This document shows positions 16,576 to 25,480 of a stretch of 62,816 bases of DNA, in pieces. The DNA is from Pseudomonadota bacterium (GTDB lineage Bacteria; Pseudomonadota; Gammaproteobacteria; Steroidobacterales; Steroidobacteraceae), in contig JAJZLX010000465.1 in assembly GCA_021850555.1 (NCBI GenBank), positions 1 to 62,816 on the forward strand. The letters are read 5' to 3'. The notes below the pieces were generated by a model that worked only from the letters and a program-made list of their open reading frames with translations, was not told where the DNA came from and searched no databases. Both the position numbers and the translations under genes were made by a program. Position 1 is the first letter of the stretch; every line of letters starts with the position of its first letter.

Positions 16576-18075
16576 ATGAATTCAACTCCGGAGACCCTGC
16601 AGGCCACCGCGGCGGATGCCGATGCGGGCCCGACGCTGTTCGGCCATCCGCGGGGCCTCGCGACGCTGTTCCTCACGGAGATGTGGGAGCGGCTCACCTA
16701 CTACGGCATCCAGTCGATCCTCATCCTGTTCATGGTGGCCGCCTCGGGCCGCGGCGGCCTCGGCTTCGGCGACCAGAGCGGCAACGCCATTGCGGGGCTT
16801 TATTTCGGCGGCACGTATCTGCTGTCGCTCATCGGCGGCTGGGTGGCGGACCGGTTGATCGGCGGGCGACAGGCGGTGCTCGCGGGCGGCGTGCTGATTA
16901 CCGCCGGCAACGCGCTGCTCGCCTCGGGCGGGACACGGCTGTTCTTTCTCGGCCTGATCTTCAATGTTCTTGGCGTCGGGCTCCTCAAGCCCAATGTCAG
17001 CGCCACGGTCGGCGAGCTCTACCCCGAGGGCGGCTCGCGGCGCGATGCGGCGTTCTCGATCTTCTACATCGGCATCAACATCGGGTCGCTCCTCGGACCG
17101 GTGTTCGTGCCGGTGGTGGCCAGGGAGTACGGTTGGCACGCGGGCTTCGCCCTGCCGGCGCTCGGCATGCTGATCGGCGTGGCGCAGTTCCTGGCCACGC
17201 GCCACTACCTGGGTCACGCCGGTGCCGCCCCGGCGCAGACCAGGCGCCGCTCCTGGCTGGCCCTCTGGGGCTTCGTCGCCGTCATCGCCGCGATCACGGC
17301 GGTGATGCTGAGCGGCGCCGTGACCATCGATCCCGTGACGCTCTCCGAGGCGGTGTCGTGGCTGGTGGGCATCCTGATGGGCGGGTATCTGCTGTACCTG
17401 GCGCTGTTCGGCGGGCTCACCGGCAAGGAGCGCAGCCGCGTGTTCGCCATGATGGCGCTGTTCGCCGCCTCCACGGTCTTCTGGATGGCCTACATGCAGA
17501 TGTTCGGGTCCTTCACGCTGTTTGCGCAGCGCTACACCGATCTCGACATCCTCGGCTGGAGGATGCCGGCCGGCGTCACGCAGACGATCGACCCGATCTT
17601 CATCATCGCACTGGCGCCGGCATTCGCGGCGCTGTGGGTGCGGCTCGGGCGGCGGGGGCGGGACTTGTCCTCACCCGCGAAGTTCGCCTGGGGACTGCTG
17701 CTCATGGCGGCGAGCATGCTCGTCATGTATGCGGCGGCGCTGCGGGTGATGCACGGCGCGAAAGTCTCTCTGCTGTGGCTGACGGCCACCTACTTCCTGA
17801 ACGCCTGCGGCGAGCTGTGCCTCTCGCCCGTGGGCCTCTCCTCCACCACCAAGCTGGCGCCTGCGCGCTTCGCCGGCCAAAGCATGGGCCTCTGGTTTCT
17901 GACCTTGACGCTGGGAAGCTTTCTCGCGGGTCTGTTCTCGGGCGACTACAACGCTCATCACCTCGCGACGCTGCCGGCGCTGTACCTGAGGCTTTTCTGG
18001 TGGACCGCCATCGGCGGGGCCGTCATGCTGCTGGTCACTGCGCCATTGAAGCGGCTGATGGCAGGCGTCCGGTAG
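16576..18075 (+). CDS. POT/PTR family proton-coupled peptide transporter
   Basis: This inner-membrane protein probably imports di- and tripeptides with protons. The 499-residue protein has about 12-14 hydrophobic helices. It carries the family motif E-x-x-E-R-x-x-Y-Y (TEMWERLTYYGIQS), which couples protons, and the second signature FSIFYIGINIGSLLGP. The C-terminal half has LSPVGLSSTTKLAPARFAGQ. It follows tatC by 49 bases and precedes an MFS gene by 25 bases, so the two transporters may be co-transcribed. Nitrate transport, known for some relatives, is less likely. Confidence 0.9.
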   Translation: MNSTPETLQATAADADAGPTLFGHPRGLATLFLTEMWERLTYYGIQSILILFMVAASGRGGLGFGDQSGNAIAGLYFGGTYLLSLIGGWVADRLIGGRQAVLAGGVLITAGNALLASGGTRLFFLGLIFNVLGVGLLKPNVSATVGELYPEGGSRRDAAFSIFYIGINIGSLLGPVFVPVVAREYGWHAGFALPALGMLIGVAQFLATRHYLGHAGAAPAQTRRRSWLALWGFVAVIAAITAVMLSGAVTIDPVTLSEAVSWLVGILMGGYLLYLALFGGLTGKERSRVFAMMALFAASTVFWMAYMQMFGSFTLFAQRYTDLDILGWRMPAGVTQTIDPIFIIALAPAFAALWVRLGRRGRDLSSPAKFAWGLLLMAASMLVMYAAALRVMHGAKVSLLWLTATYFLNACGELCLSPVGLSSTTKLAPARFAGQSMGLWFLTLTLGSFLAGLFSGDYNAHHLATLPALYLRLFWWTAIGGAVMLLVTAPLKRLMAGVR

Positions 18076-18100
18076 TGGCCGCGCCCGCTCCGGAGGCGGC

Positions 18101-19339
18101 ATGAAGCTGATCCGCAACTTCACCCGGCTGACCCCGGCGCAGCGCCACGCTTACTTCGCCGCGCTCGGCGGCTGGACGCTCGACGCGTTCGATTTCTTCA
18201 TCTTCATTCTCTGCCTCGATGCGATCAGCTCGGACTTCCGGACCACGATCCAGGCGGTGGCGTTCGGCATCACGCTGACGCTCGCCATGCGCCCCGTCGG
18301 GGCGCTGGTGTTCGGCTGGATGGCCGAGAAGTACGGGCGACGGCCGGTCCTGATGCTGAACGTGCTGTCCTATGCGCTGATCGAGCTGGCAACCGCGTTT
18401 TCGCCAAATCTGGCGGTGCTGCTCGCGCTGCGCGCCGCGTTCGGCTTCGCCATGGGCGGGGAATGGGGCGTGGGGGCGGCGCTGGCGTTCGAGACGCTCC
18501 CGGCGCAGGGCAGGGGATTTTTCTCCGGGCTGCTGCAGGAAGGTTACGTTCTCGGCTTCCTGCTGGCCGCGGCGCTCTCGCGGCTGCTGTTTTCCGTGGT
18601 GGGCTGGCGCGGGCTGTTCGTGATCGGGGCGGCGCCGGCGCTGCTCGTGCTCTACATCCGCCGCGGCGTGGCGGAGTCGCCGGCATGGCTCGCCGGCCGC
18701 CACCGCAAGCACGCCTCGATCGGGGAGCTGTGGCGCATCGTTAGAACCAACGTCCTGCTGCTGCTGTACATGATCGTGCTGATGGCGTTCTTCAACGCGT
18801 TCTCGCACGGCTCGCAGGACCTGTACAAGCCATTCCTGTTGAAGCAGCTGCACTTGGGCAACGCCACGGCCGACGACCTGATCATGATCATGAACGTCGG
18901 GGCGCTGCTCGGCGGCATCGGCTTCGGGTCGCTGTCCGAGCGCATCGGACGCCGAAAGGCCATCGCGATTGCGGCCGTGCTGTGCCTGCCGGTGATCCCG
19001 CTGTGGGCCTATGCGCCAAGCGTGCCGCTGCTCGCGCTCGGCGCCTTCCTGATGCAGTTCATGGTGCAGGGCGCCTGGGGGATCGTGCCCGCGCACCTGA
19101 ACGAGCTGTCCCCGCCGGGTGTGCGCGCGGTGCTGCCGGCGTTCGCGTACCAGCTCGGCAACTTTGTGATGGCGCTGCTCGCCCCGGTGCAGGCGGGCAT
19201 CGCCGAGCGGCACGGCAACGACTACGCGTGGGTGCTGGCCTGGACGCTGGGCATCGTCGCCGTGGCGTTGACGGTGGCGACGTTGCTTGGCAAGGAAGCC
19301 AAGAGCGCAGTGCTCGCAAGTACTTCGGCCGGGCGCTGA
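18101..19339 (+). CDS. MFS transporter, sialate/lactate permease-like
   Basis: The 412-residue protein has 12 predicted helices. The N-terminal motif GGWTLDAFDFFIF is typical of the NanT/JEN1-like and metabolite:H+ symporter branch. The MFS loop motif GWMAEKYGRRP lies between helices 2 and 3, with a second copy, SLSERIGRRKA, in the C-terminal half. It probably imports an organic acid by proton symport; the substrate cannot be read. It follows the POT gene closely. Confidence 0.85.
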   Translation: MKLIRNFTRLTPAQRHAYFAALGGWTLDAFDFFIFILCLDAISSDFRTTIQAVAFGITLTLAMRPVGALVFGWMAEKYGRRPVLMLNVLSYALIELATAFSPNLAVLLALRAAFGFAMGGEWGVGAALAFETLPAQGRGFFSGLLQEGYVLGFLLAAALSRLLFSVVGWRGLFVIGAAPALLVLYIRRGVAESPAWLAGRHRKHASIGELWRIVRTNVLLLLYMIVLMAFFNAFSHGSQDLYKPFLLKQLHLGNATADDLIMIMNVGALLGGIGFGSLSERIGRRKAIAIAAVLCLPVIPLWAYAPSVPLLALGAFLMQFMVQGAWGIVPAHLNELSPPGVRAVLPAFAYQLGNFVMALLAPVQAGIAERHGNDYAWVLAWTLGIVAVALTVATLLGKEAKSAVLASTSAGR

Positions 19340-19375
19340 TACGGCCGCAGACCCCAGGGGCGACGCCGGCCGATC

Positions 19376-19399
19376 CCGGCGCGCCGCTCAGCGCGCCGG
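19376..19399. terminator. 9-bp hairpin at the convergent end of the MFS and methyltransferase genes
   Basis: CCGGCGCGC (19376-19384) pairs perfectly with 19391-19399 around a six-base loop. It overlaps the last codons of the minus-strand gene and lies 37 bases past the plus-strand stop. It could stop readthrough in either direction. No U-tract is present. Confidence 0.45.
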
Positions 19400-20305
19400 C
19401 TTGATGAATCGCAGCGTATAGTCGTCGGCGTAGCCAATGGCCGCGTAATGGCGGCGGGCCGCCGGACTGCTGTCCGCCAGCGTCGGCGGCAGGAAGAAGA
19501 CCGGGATATTGCGCGGATCCTTCGGGTTCGCGAGGATCTCCGAGGTCCCACCGAGCTCGAAGCCGGCCTTCTCGGCCTCGTGAATCACGAAGGCCTGGGG
19601 CAGCCGCGCCATCGGAAAGCACTTGGCGAGCGGCGTGCCAGGCGCGGCGCGATGGCCGACGATGCCGAGTATGCCGCCCGGCTTGAGCACACGAAAAGCA
19701 TTACGCAGGAACCTCTCCAGGAAGATTGGAGTCACGTCGTGATGCACGTTCTCGAACATCAGATCGTGCATGTTGTTGAACGTGACCACCATGTCGGCGG
19801 AATCCGGAGCCCCGAGACGCAGGTAATTCGGCAACTCGAACGGCTCCAGGCGCACCTTGCCGAACACGGCCGGATCGGCGGCGAGCATGTGGTAGTAGGC
19901 CACGGCCGAGCGATGCGCGTAGCCGCTCGTGCCGGCCACCGGTTGCGTCGCCTCGATCAGCTGGCCATGGGCGCGCAGAAACGGCGCCAGGATCTGGGTA
20001 TACCAGCCGGGCGCCGGCAGCACTTCGACGACGCGCATGTTGGGCCGGATCCCGAAGAATTCCAGCGTCTGCAGCGGATGGCGGTATTTGTCGCGCTCGA
20101 CGTAGGCGGGCGGGCGCCATGAGCCGTGAATGGCCGCTTCCAGAGCCCGCTGCACGGAAGGGGGCGTGGCCGCAAAAGTTGCGGGAGCGCCGCACGCGAG
20201 CACCGCTGCGGCCAGAGCGCCGGCGGCCGGCTTGAGCGCCGCCGAGATCATCCCCGGAAAGCGGTGGCGGGGGATACGCGAAACGGTCGGGACAGGCGAA
20301 GTCAT
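19388..20305 (-). CDS. Exported class I methyltransferase-like protein
   Basis: The protein has 305 residues from ATG 20305 (GGAG upstream). The N-terminus, best from Met19 (MISAALKPAAGALAAAVLA), is a clear signal peptide with a cut near PATFAATPP. The rest is a Rossmann-type methyltransferase fold with a modified motif I (VVEVLPAPGWYTQIL), MVVTFNNMHDLMF and VLKPGGILGIVGHR. Proteins of this type are annotated as predicted methyltransferases although the periplasm lacks S-adenosylmethionine. The function is therefore open; it may be a non-catalytic derivative. It is transcribed towards the MFS gene. Confidence 0.8.
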   Translation of the reverse strand: MTSPVPTVSRIPRHRFPGMISAALKPAAGALAAAVLACGAPATFAATPPSVQRALEAAIHGSWRPPAYVERDKYRHPLQTLEFFGIRPNMRVVEVLPAPGWYTQILAPFLRAHGQLIEATQPVAGTSGYAHRSAVAYYHMLAADPAVFGKVRLEPFELPNYLRLGAPDSADMVVTFNNMHDLMFENVHHDVTPIFLERFLRNAFRVLKPGGILGIVGHRAAPGTPLAKCFPMARLPQAFVIHEAEKAGFELGGTSEILANPKDPRNIPVFFLPPTLADSSPAARRHYAAIGYADDYTLRFIKPAR

Positions 20306-20453
20306 GACGCGGTCTCCGGTTCCGAAAGGCGTCAACGATAGCGCAGATCGCCGCCGGCACCAACTGCGCCGGTGCGGCGGCGGATTGCTCAGGTGGACTC
20401 TCTGTCTCGGACGTGTACGTGGTACGGGCCAAAAGGGAATCCGTACCGGCCAG

Positions 20454-21317
20454 CTATCTGATTCCCTCCAGCGTCGCGACCGCGTGCTCCGGCAAATCCA
20501 ACTCTGCGGCGGCGAGGTTCTCGCGCAGGTGCGCGAGGGAGGAAGTGCCCGGAATCGGCAGGATGTTCGGCGCGCGGCGAAGCAGCCAGGCGAGCGCGAC
20601 CTGCATGGGAGTGGCCCCGAGGCCCCGGGCCACTTCGGACAGCGTGGACGACTGCAGCGGAGTGAAGCCACCCAGCGGAAAGAACGGCACATAGGCGATG
20701 CCACGGCGGGCGAGCTCATCAATCAGGGCGTCGTCGGTCCGATGCGCCAGGTTGTAGTGGTTCTGCACGCAGACGATCTCACAGATCCGCCGCCCTTCCG
20801 CGATCTGCGCGGGGGTGACATTGCTCAGGCCGATGTGACGCACCAGTCCCTTGTGCCGCAGCTCGGCGAGCACGCTGAGCGGCTCCTCGATCGAGCCCTC
20901 GGCCGGCCCGTGGATGCCGAGCATGCTGCGTAGGTTGACGACATCGAGCACATCCACGCCGAGGTTGCGCAGGTTGTCGTGCACCGCCCGAGTCAGCTCT
21001 TGCTCGGACAGGGCCGGCAGCCAGGATGCGTCGTCGCCGCGCCTCGCTCCGATCTTGGTCACGATGAGGAGGTCATCGGGATACGGATGCAGGGCTTTGC
21101 GGATCAGCTGGTTGGTGAGATGCGGACCGTAGAAGTCGCTGGTATCGATGTGGTTCACGCCGCTCGCCACCGCTTCCCGCAGGACGGCAACCGCCTCATC
21201 CGGATCCCTGGGCGGACCGAAAACCCCGGGCCCCGCGAGCTGCATGGCTCCGTAGCCGAGCCGTCTCGTGGTGCGATCGCCGAGCGCGAATGTGCTGGAC
21301 TCGTTGGCTTGGGACAT
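20454..21317 (-). CDS. pdxI: PdxI/YdbC-like aldo/keto reductase (pyridoxal reductase)
   Basis: The 287-residue protein closely resembles E. coli YdbC, shown to be the pyridoxal reductase PdxI. Shared landmarks are RLGYGAMQLAGPGVFGPPRD near the N-terminus, NHIDTSDFYGPH with catalytic Asp and Tyr, VTKIGARRG with catalytic Lys, VLDVVNLRSM, and IPGTSSLAHLRENLAA. It would reduce pyridoxal to pyridoxine with NADPH in B6 salvage. The start at 21317 matches relatives better than 21344. A LysR gene diverges from it. The function is inferred from similarity. Confidence 0.88.
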   Translation of the reverse strand: MSQANESSTFALGDRTTRRLGYGAMQLAGPGVFGPPRDPDEAVAVLREAVASGVNHIDTSDFYGPHLTNQLIRKALHPYPDDLLIVTKIGARRGDDASWLPALSEQELTRAVHDNLRNLGVDVLDVVNLRSMLGIHGPAEGSIEEPLSVLAELRHKGLVRHIGLSNVTPAQIAEGRRICEIVCVQNHYNLAHRTDDALIDELARRGIAYVPFFPLGGFTPLQSSTLSEVARGLGATPMQVALAWLLRRAPNILPIPGTSSLAHLRENLAAAELDLPEHAVATLEGIR

Positions 21318-21412
21318 GGTCGATCTCCTGTGATTCCTGGGCACACTCTAGCGGCTGTCCGCATGAGCGATAATCAGGTGCAATTCGCACAGGCTGTGCG
21401 AAAATCCGAACA

Positions 21413-22339
21413 ATGAGGGCGGATCTGGGTGATCTGGGCGCTTTTTTGAGCGTCGTTCGCGCCGGCGGCTTTCGTGATGCCGCCCGGGCGACGGGCACAA
21501 GCGCATCCGGCCTGAGCGAAGCGGTGCGCCGGCTTGAAACCCGGCTCGGCACCCGCCTCCTCAATCGAACGACCCGCAGCGTCGTGCCCACCGAGGCCGG
21601 CCGGCAGCTGCTGGAGCGAGCCGCTCCGGCTCTGACTGAAGTGGAGTCTGCTCTGGATGCAGTGGGCGGATTGCGCGACCAGCCGGCGGGCACACTGCGG
21701 CTCAATGTGCCGATCAGCGCCGCGCGACTCGTCCTGCCGCGGATCGTGCCACCCTTTCTCACCGCCTATCCGCGGATCAGGCTGGAGGTCGTCGCCGAGG
21801 ACAGCTTCGTCGATGTGCTCGCCGCCGGTTTCGATGCCGGGATCCGGTATGACGAGCGCCTGGAGCAGGACATGATCGCGGTGCCGATCGGCCCTCGCAG
21901 CCAGCGCTTCGCCCTTGCCGCCGCTCCCGCCTACCTCGATCGCCATGGCCGTCCGCGCCATCCGCGCGAGCTTCTCCAGCACGCGTGCCTGAGCGGCCGA
22001 TTCAGCGGCCGCGCGATGCCGCTATGGGAGCTCGAGCGCGAGGGTGAGGTGGTGAAGATCGACCCCAAGGGGCCATTGCTCGTGAGCCTGGGCAGCGCGA
22101 CCGATCTCGCCTTGGACGCCGCGATTGCCGGAGTCGGCATCATCAATCTTTTCGAAGGGTGGCTGCAGCCGCATTTTGACAGCGGCGCGCTCGAGCCCGT
22201 TCTTGAGCCCTGGTGGCAAAGCTTCCCCGGGCCGTTTCTTTACTATTTCGGACGGCGCCTGGTGCCCGCACCGCTGCGGGCGTTCATCGATTTCATCAAA
22301 GCATCGGCTCCGCCGGAATCCGCTTCCGGGCACCGCTGA
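21413..22339 (+). CDS. LysR-family transcriptional regulator
   Basis: The 308-residue protein has an N-terminal winged HTH (LGAFLSVVRAGGFRDAARA, then RLETRLGTRLLNRTTRSV) and a C-terminal periplasmic-binding-like effector domain. The wording of the HTH and the GRAMPLWELEREGE region place it in the CrgA/DsdC-like group that often pairs with small reductases. It diverges from the pdxI-like gene across about 95 bases and most likely regulates it and perhaps itself. The inducer is unknown. Confidence 0.9.
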   Translation: MRADLGDLGAFLSVVRAGGFRDAARATGTSASGLSEAVRRLETRLGTRLLNRTTRSVVPTEAGRQLLERAAPALTEVESALDAVGGLRDQPAGTLRLNVPISAARLVLPRIVPPFLTAYPRIRLEVVAEDSFVDVLAAGFDAGIRYDERLEQDMIAVPIGPRSQRFALAAAPAYLDRHGRPRHPRELLQHACLSGRFSGRAMPLWELEREGEVVKIDPKGPLLVSLGSATDLALDAAIAGVGIINLFEGWLQPHFDSGALEPVLEPWWQSFPGPFLYYFGRRLVPAPLRAFIDFIKASAPPESASGHR

Positions 22340-22463
22340 GCCTCCCGGGCTGGGAAGCCGGGCGCTGGCGCGAGAAAAGATCCGGGTACCCGTCGGTTGC
22401 GCCGGCCGCGCCCCGCGGTCATCCTTCAAGCGGCTGCATGGGTGCCGGCGCCGGGGAGTGCGG

Positions 22464-23090
22464 ATGAGCCTTCATCTTTTTCTTGCCTACTGCCTCGCCG
22501 TTGCGATCCTCGTGCTGATACCGGGACCGGTCGTCATGCTGGTCGTCGCCCGTTCCTTGAGCGATGGCATCCGCTCAGGGCTTGCGGCCGTCGCCGGAGC
22601 GAGCCTCGGCAACGCCATCCTGCTCATCGCCACCGCGGCCGGGCTCATCGCATTCTTCGCAGTGCTGAGCGAGATCTTCGAGGTCGTGCGCTGGGCCGGA
22701 GCGGTCTATCTGATCTGGCTCGGGATCAAGGCGTGGAGGGCCCACGGCGGACAAGGAATGGCCCTCGCGCCGGTGGCGAAACGGTCCTCCCGCGCCGTCT
22801 TCCTGCAGGGATTCCTGGTCGCGATCACCAACCCCAAGGCCATCGTCTTCTACATCGCCTTCCTGCCGCAGTTCATCGATCCGCATCGGCCGGCCGGGCC
22901 GCAGCTTCTCGTGATGGTCGTCACCATGGTCATCATGGGCCTGCTTTCCGACGGCGCCTATGCGCTGCTGGCCGGCCGCGCCCGCGGCTGGCTCATCGCT
23001 CCCGGTCGGCGCCGGCTGCAAAGCCGCATCACCGGGACGCTGCTGATCGGCGTCGGCTGCGGATTGCTCCTCGCGCGCCGGGGCGGCTGA
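22464..23090 (+). CDS. LysE/RhtB-family amino-acid exporter
   Basis: The 208-residue protein has six predicted membrane helices. The N-terminal signature is VLIPGPVVMLVVARSLSDG, followed by AGASLGNAILL, YLIWLGIKAWR and ITNPKAIVFYIAFLPQF, the usual RhtB landmarks. It exports amino acids or derivatives by proton antiport. The ATG at 22464 follows GGGGAG at a suitable distance; the open frame upstream overlaps the LysR gene. The substrate is not readable. Confidence 0.9.
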   Translation: MSLHLFLAYCLAVAILVLIPGPVVMLVVARSLSDGIRSGLAAVAGASLGNAILLIATAAGLIAFFAVLSEIFEVVRWAGAVYLIWLGIKAWRAHGGQGMALAPVAKRSSRAVFLQGFLVAITNPKAIVFYIAFLPQFIDPHRPAGPQLLVMVVTMVIMGLLSDGAYALLAGRARGWLIAPGRRRLQSRITGTLLIGVGCGLLLARRGG

Positions 23091-23189
23091 GCGCGCCGCC
23101 GGGCCTGGGTCAAGCATGAGAACCACACTCCCACCGGGGCGCTCAAGCTGCACGGAGGGCTCCATATACCGTGAACCTTCGAATACCGA

Positions 23190-24779
23190 ATGACCACCCC
23201 GCCCTCTGACGATGTTCCCATGCTTGACGCCGGCGCGCAGCCGCACGAGCTGCTAGCGTTATTTTCTGCGTTTCTCGATGCGCTCTGCGATCCCCAAGGT
23301 GGCAGCGTCCTGTATCGAATGCATGCCGCGGATGCACCCGTGCGCGATTTGGCGGGCATTGCGCCGGCGGAGCGCATCGAGGCGCAGGAATTTGCCCGCC
23401 GCCATCGCGACATCAGCCTCGAGGGCGGGGAGCGGCTGCCCCGCTTTTCGGACCCGGTACTCCTGCACGCGACGGCCGATCCGGTTGCGTCCGAGGCGGT
23501 TGCCTGGTTCGAGGTGTCCGAAGCCCGTCAGGGGCGCTCACTAGTGGTTGCGCTGGGCACCCGAACGGTCGCCGGCGCGCACCGGGTCGTCTGGTGCACG
23601 CCGGCGGGAAAGCCCGAGCCGTGGTCGTTTCGTGATGGGCTCCTGCAGTCGCTCGCCGACTATCCCTGGATGCGGGCAACCGATCCGGCCGCACCCCGGG
23701 CGCTGCTCGATGCCGGCTATTTCCGGCGCCATCCCTCGGCGGTGCAGTTCAACGCGCTGCCGGATGCGCGCTTCGGCTGTCAGATGAGCACGGCCTGCTG
23801 CAAACACGACTTCGAGATCACGTTGCCTGCCGAAGCGCAGCTGCTCATCGATGCCCTGCCGTGGCAGACGCTCGAGCCACGGCTGGCCGGAACGCGTCTG
23901 CCGCCGCGGCCCGACGGCAAGCTGCAGCTGAAACGGCTGGATGAGGCCTGCCGGTTTCTCGACTCCCGCGGCCAATGTCTGATTCACCGGACGCTCGGTC
24001 GGCAGCCCTTCGGCCCGTGCTGCGTCTTCCCGTTCTCCTTCGCACGTACTCCGGAGGGGATCGCCGTCGGCCTGAGCCCGGTCTGCGGCAGCGCGCGGCT
24101 CGGGCTCGGCATCAGTCCCCGGGACCGCGCCCAGGATCTGCGCGAGCGCCTGGTGCACGCCGCACCCCGCTCGACCGACGTATATCGTCTGGCCCCCGGC
24201 CTCGAGATCCCCTGGCCGCGCTTCCGTGAGATCGAGCAGGGGTTGTGCGAGTGCCTGGCCGCCGCCGACCTGCCGATGCGGCGACGGCTGTATGTCGGAG
24301 CGCGGCTGCTCGGCGCGCTCAGGAGCAACGAGCCGATCGATTTGAATGCCTGGATGGGGCAGTCGCCGGCGCCGATCACCGCGGAGCTGAGGGCGGCCTT
24401 GCACGGCATGTTGGAGCGCATCATCGGTTGGGATCGTGCGACGTTGCGCCATCTGCCGCGCCAGATCCCGCCCGAACTGTCCGTCCTGGAGGTTCGCGAA
24501 GCGCCCATCCTGGCGCAGATCCTGCGCAACACGCTGTACTGCAAGGTGTATTCTTTTCCCTTCGACCTGACGACGGCCTACAACCACCTGATCGTGCTCT
24601 ATCTGCTGGCGCTGATCATGCAGGCGGTGTCCGCGCCCCTGCCGGAGGAAATGTGGCGTGAGCTGGGCTCGCTCGGCGTACACGGCCTGCTGCGCTCCAT
24701 GCTGCACGAGGGCATGCCGGAGGGCTTCCGCGCGCTGCTCGGCACGGCGGACTTCGGCCTTTGGATGCTTGCCGCCTGA
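23190..24779 (+). CDS. YkgJ/FliB-like cysteine-cluster protein
   Basis: The 529-residue protein has three parts. Residues 1-170 are an unassigned N-terminal domain with a weak look of an NTF2-like fold. The Cys cluster follows: Cys197, Cys203-204, Cys254, Cys263 and Cys277-278 (GPCCVFPF), the pattern of YkgJ metal-chelating and FliB-type lysine methylase proteins. The last 200 residues are helical. No flagellar gene lies near, so flagellin methylation is not suggested. It probably holds a metal or Fe-S centre. No partner is evident. Confidence 0.65.
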   Translation: MTTPPSDDVPMLDAGAQPHELLALFSAFLDALCDPQGGSVLYRMHAADAPVRDLAGIAPAERIEAQEFARRHRDISLEGGERLPRFSDPVLLHATADPVASEAVAWFEVSEARQGRSLVVALGTRTVAGAHRVVWCTPAGKPEPWSFRDGLLQSLADYPWMRATDPAAPRALLDAGYFRRHPSAVQFNALPDARFGCQMSTACCKHDFEITLPAEAQLLIDALPWQTLEPRLAGTRLPPRPDGKLQLKRLDEACRFLDSRGQCLIHRTLGRQPFGPCCVFPFSFARTPEGIAVGLSPVCGSARLGLGISPRDRAQDLRERLVHAAPRSTDVYRLAPGLEIPWPRFREIEQGLCECLAAADLPMRRRLYVGARLLGALRSNEPIDLNAWMGQSPAPITAELRAALHGMLERIIGWDRATLRHLPRQIPPELSVLEVREAPILAQILRNTLYCKVYSFPFDLTTAYNHLIVLYLLALIMQAVSAPLPEEMWRELGSLGVHGLLRSMLHEGMPEGFRALLGTADFGLWMLAA

Positions 24780-24799
24780 TCGTCCCTGCGTCGTTCGCC

Positions 24800-25480
24800 T
24801 CAGCGCCTCCGGGTGAGCATGGGCTTCAGATAAGGCCAGAGCGTATCGAGCACCAGCGGCTCGCCGCGGGCATTGGGATGCAGGTCGTCGGACTGCAACA
24901 GATGCGGGTCGAGCGCCACCTTCTCGAGAAGGAAAGGCACCAGGGGCACGTGGTAGCGCCGTGCCAGCTGCGGGTACATGGCGGCGAACTGCTTGGTGTA
25001 GCGCGGCCCGTAGTTCGGCGGGATGAGCATGCCGACCAGCAGCACGCGCGCTCCCGCCGTCTTCGCCATGTGTATCATGGCGGCGAGGTGCTTTTCGGCG
25101 AGGGTGAGCGGCAACCCCCGCAGCCCGTCATTTGCGCCGAGCTCCAGGATCACGATACCCGGCCGGCACGCCTTGAGCTCGTGCGGCAACCGCACCACAC
25201 CCCCGGCAGTGGTTTCGCCGCTGACGCTGGCGTTGACGATCCTGTACCGGTACGCTTGCCTGCGCAGCCGCCGGGCCAGCAACGCCACCCAGCCCTGCTG
25301 CAGCCGCAGGCCGTGCGCGGCGCTCAGGCTGTCGCCAAACACGAGGATCGTGCGGTTTGCGGCCGCCGCACACTGGAGTGCGATGAACAGCAAGCCGATG
25401 CCCGCAGCGACGGCCCAGAGCCGGGAAGACCGGGCCGGCGCACAGAGTGAGGATATCGCAGGCGATGTCGCGCCAGACAC
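24800..25480 (-). CDS. tesA: GDSL-type arylesterase/lysophospholipase TesA-like
   Basis: This is an SGNH hydrolase of the periplasm. The blocks are FGDSLSAAHG (nucleophile Ser), VSGETTAGG with the Gly block, LGANDGLRG (Asn), and DDLHPNARGE (Asp and His). GTG 25480 gives 226 residues with an Arg-containing n-region and a hydrophobic stretch ([16 protein letters not shown]) ending before AAAANRT, a good signal peptide. No ATG is available. It diverges from ybbA, as in E. coli tesA-ybbA-ybbP, and the 5' ends appear to overlap. Confidence 0.88.
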   Translation of the reverse strand: MSGATSPAISSLCAPARSSRLWAVAAGIGLLFIALQCAAAANRTILVFGDSLSAAHGLRLQQGWVALLARRLRRQAYRYRIVNASVSGETTAGGVVRLPHELKACRPGIVILELGANDGLRGLPLTLAEKHLAAMIHMAKTAGARVLLVGMLIPPNYGPRYTKQFAAMYPQLARRYHVPLVPFLLEKVALDPHLLQSDDLHPNARGEPLVLDTLWPYLKPMLTRRR

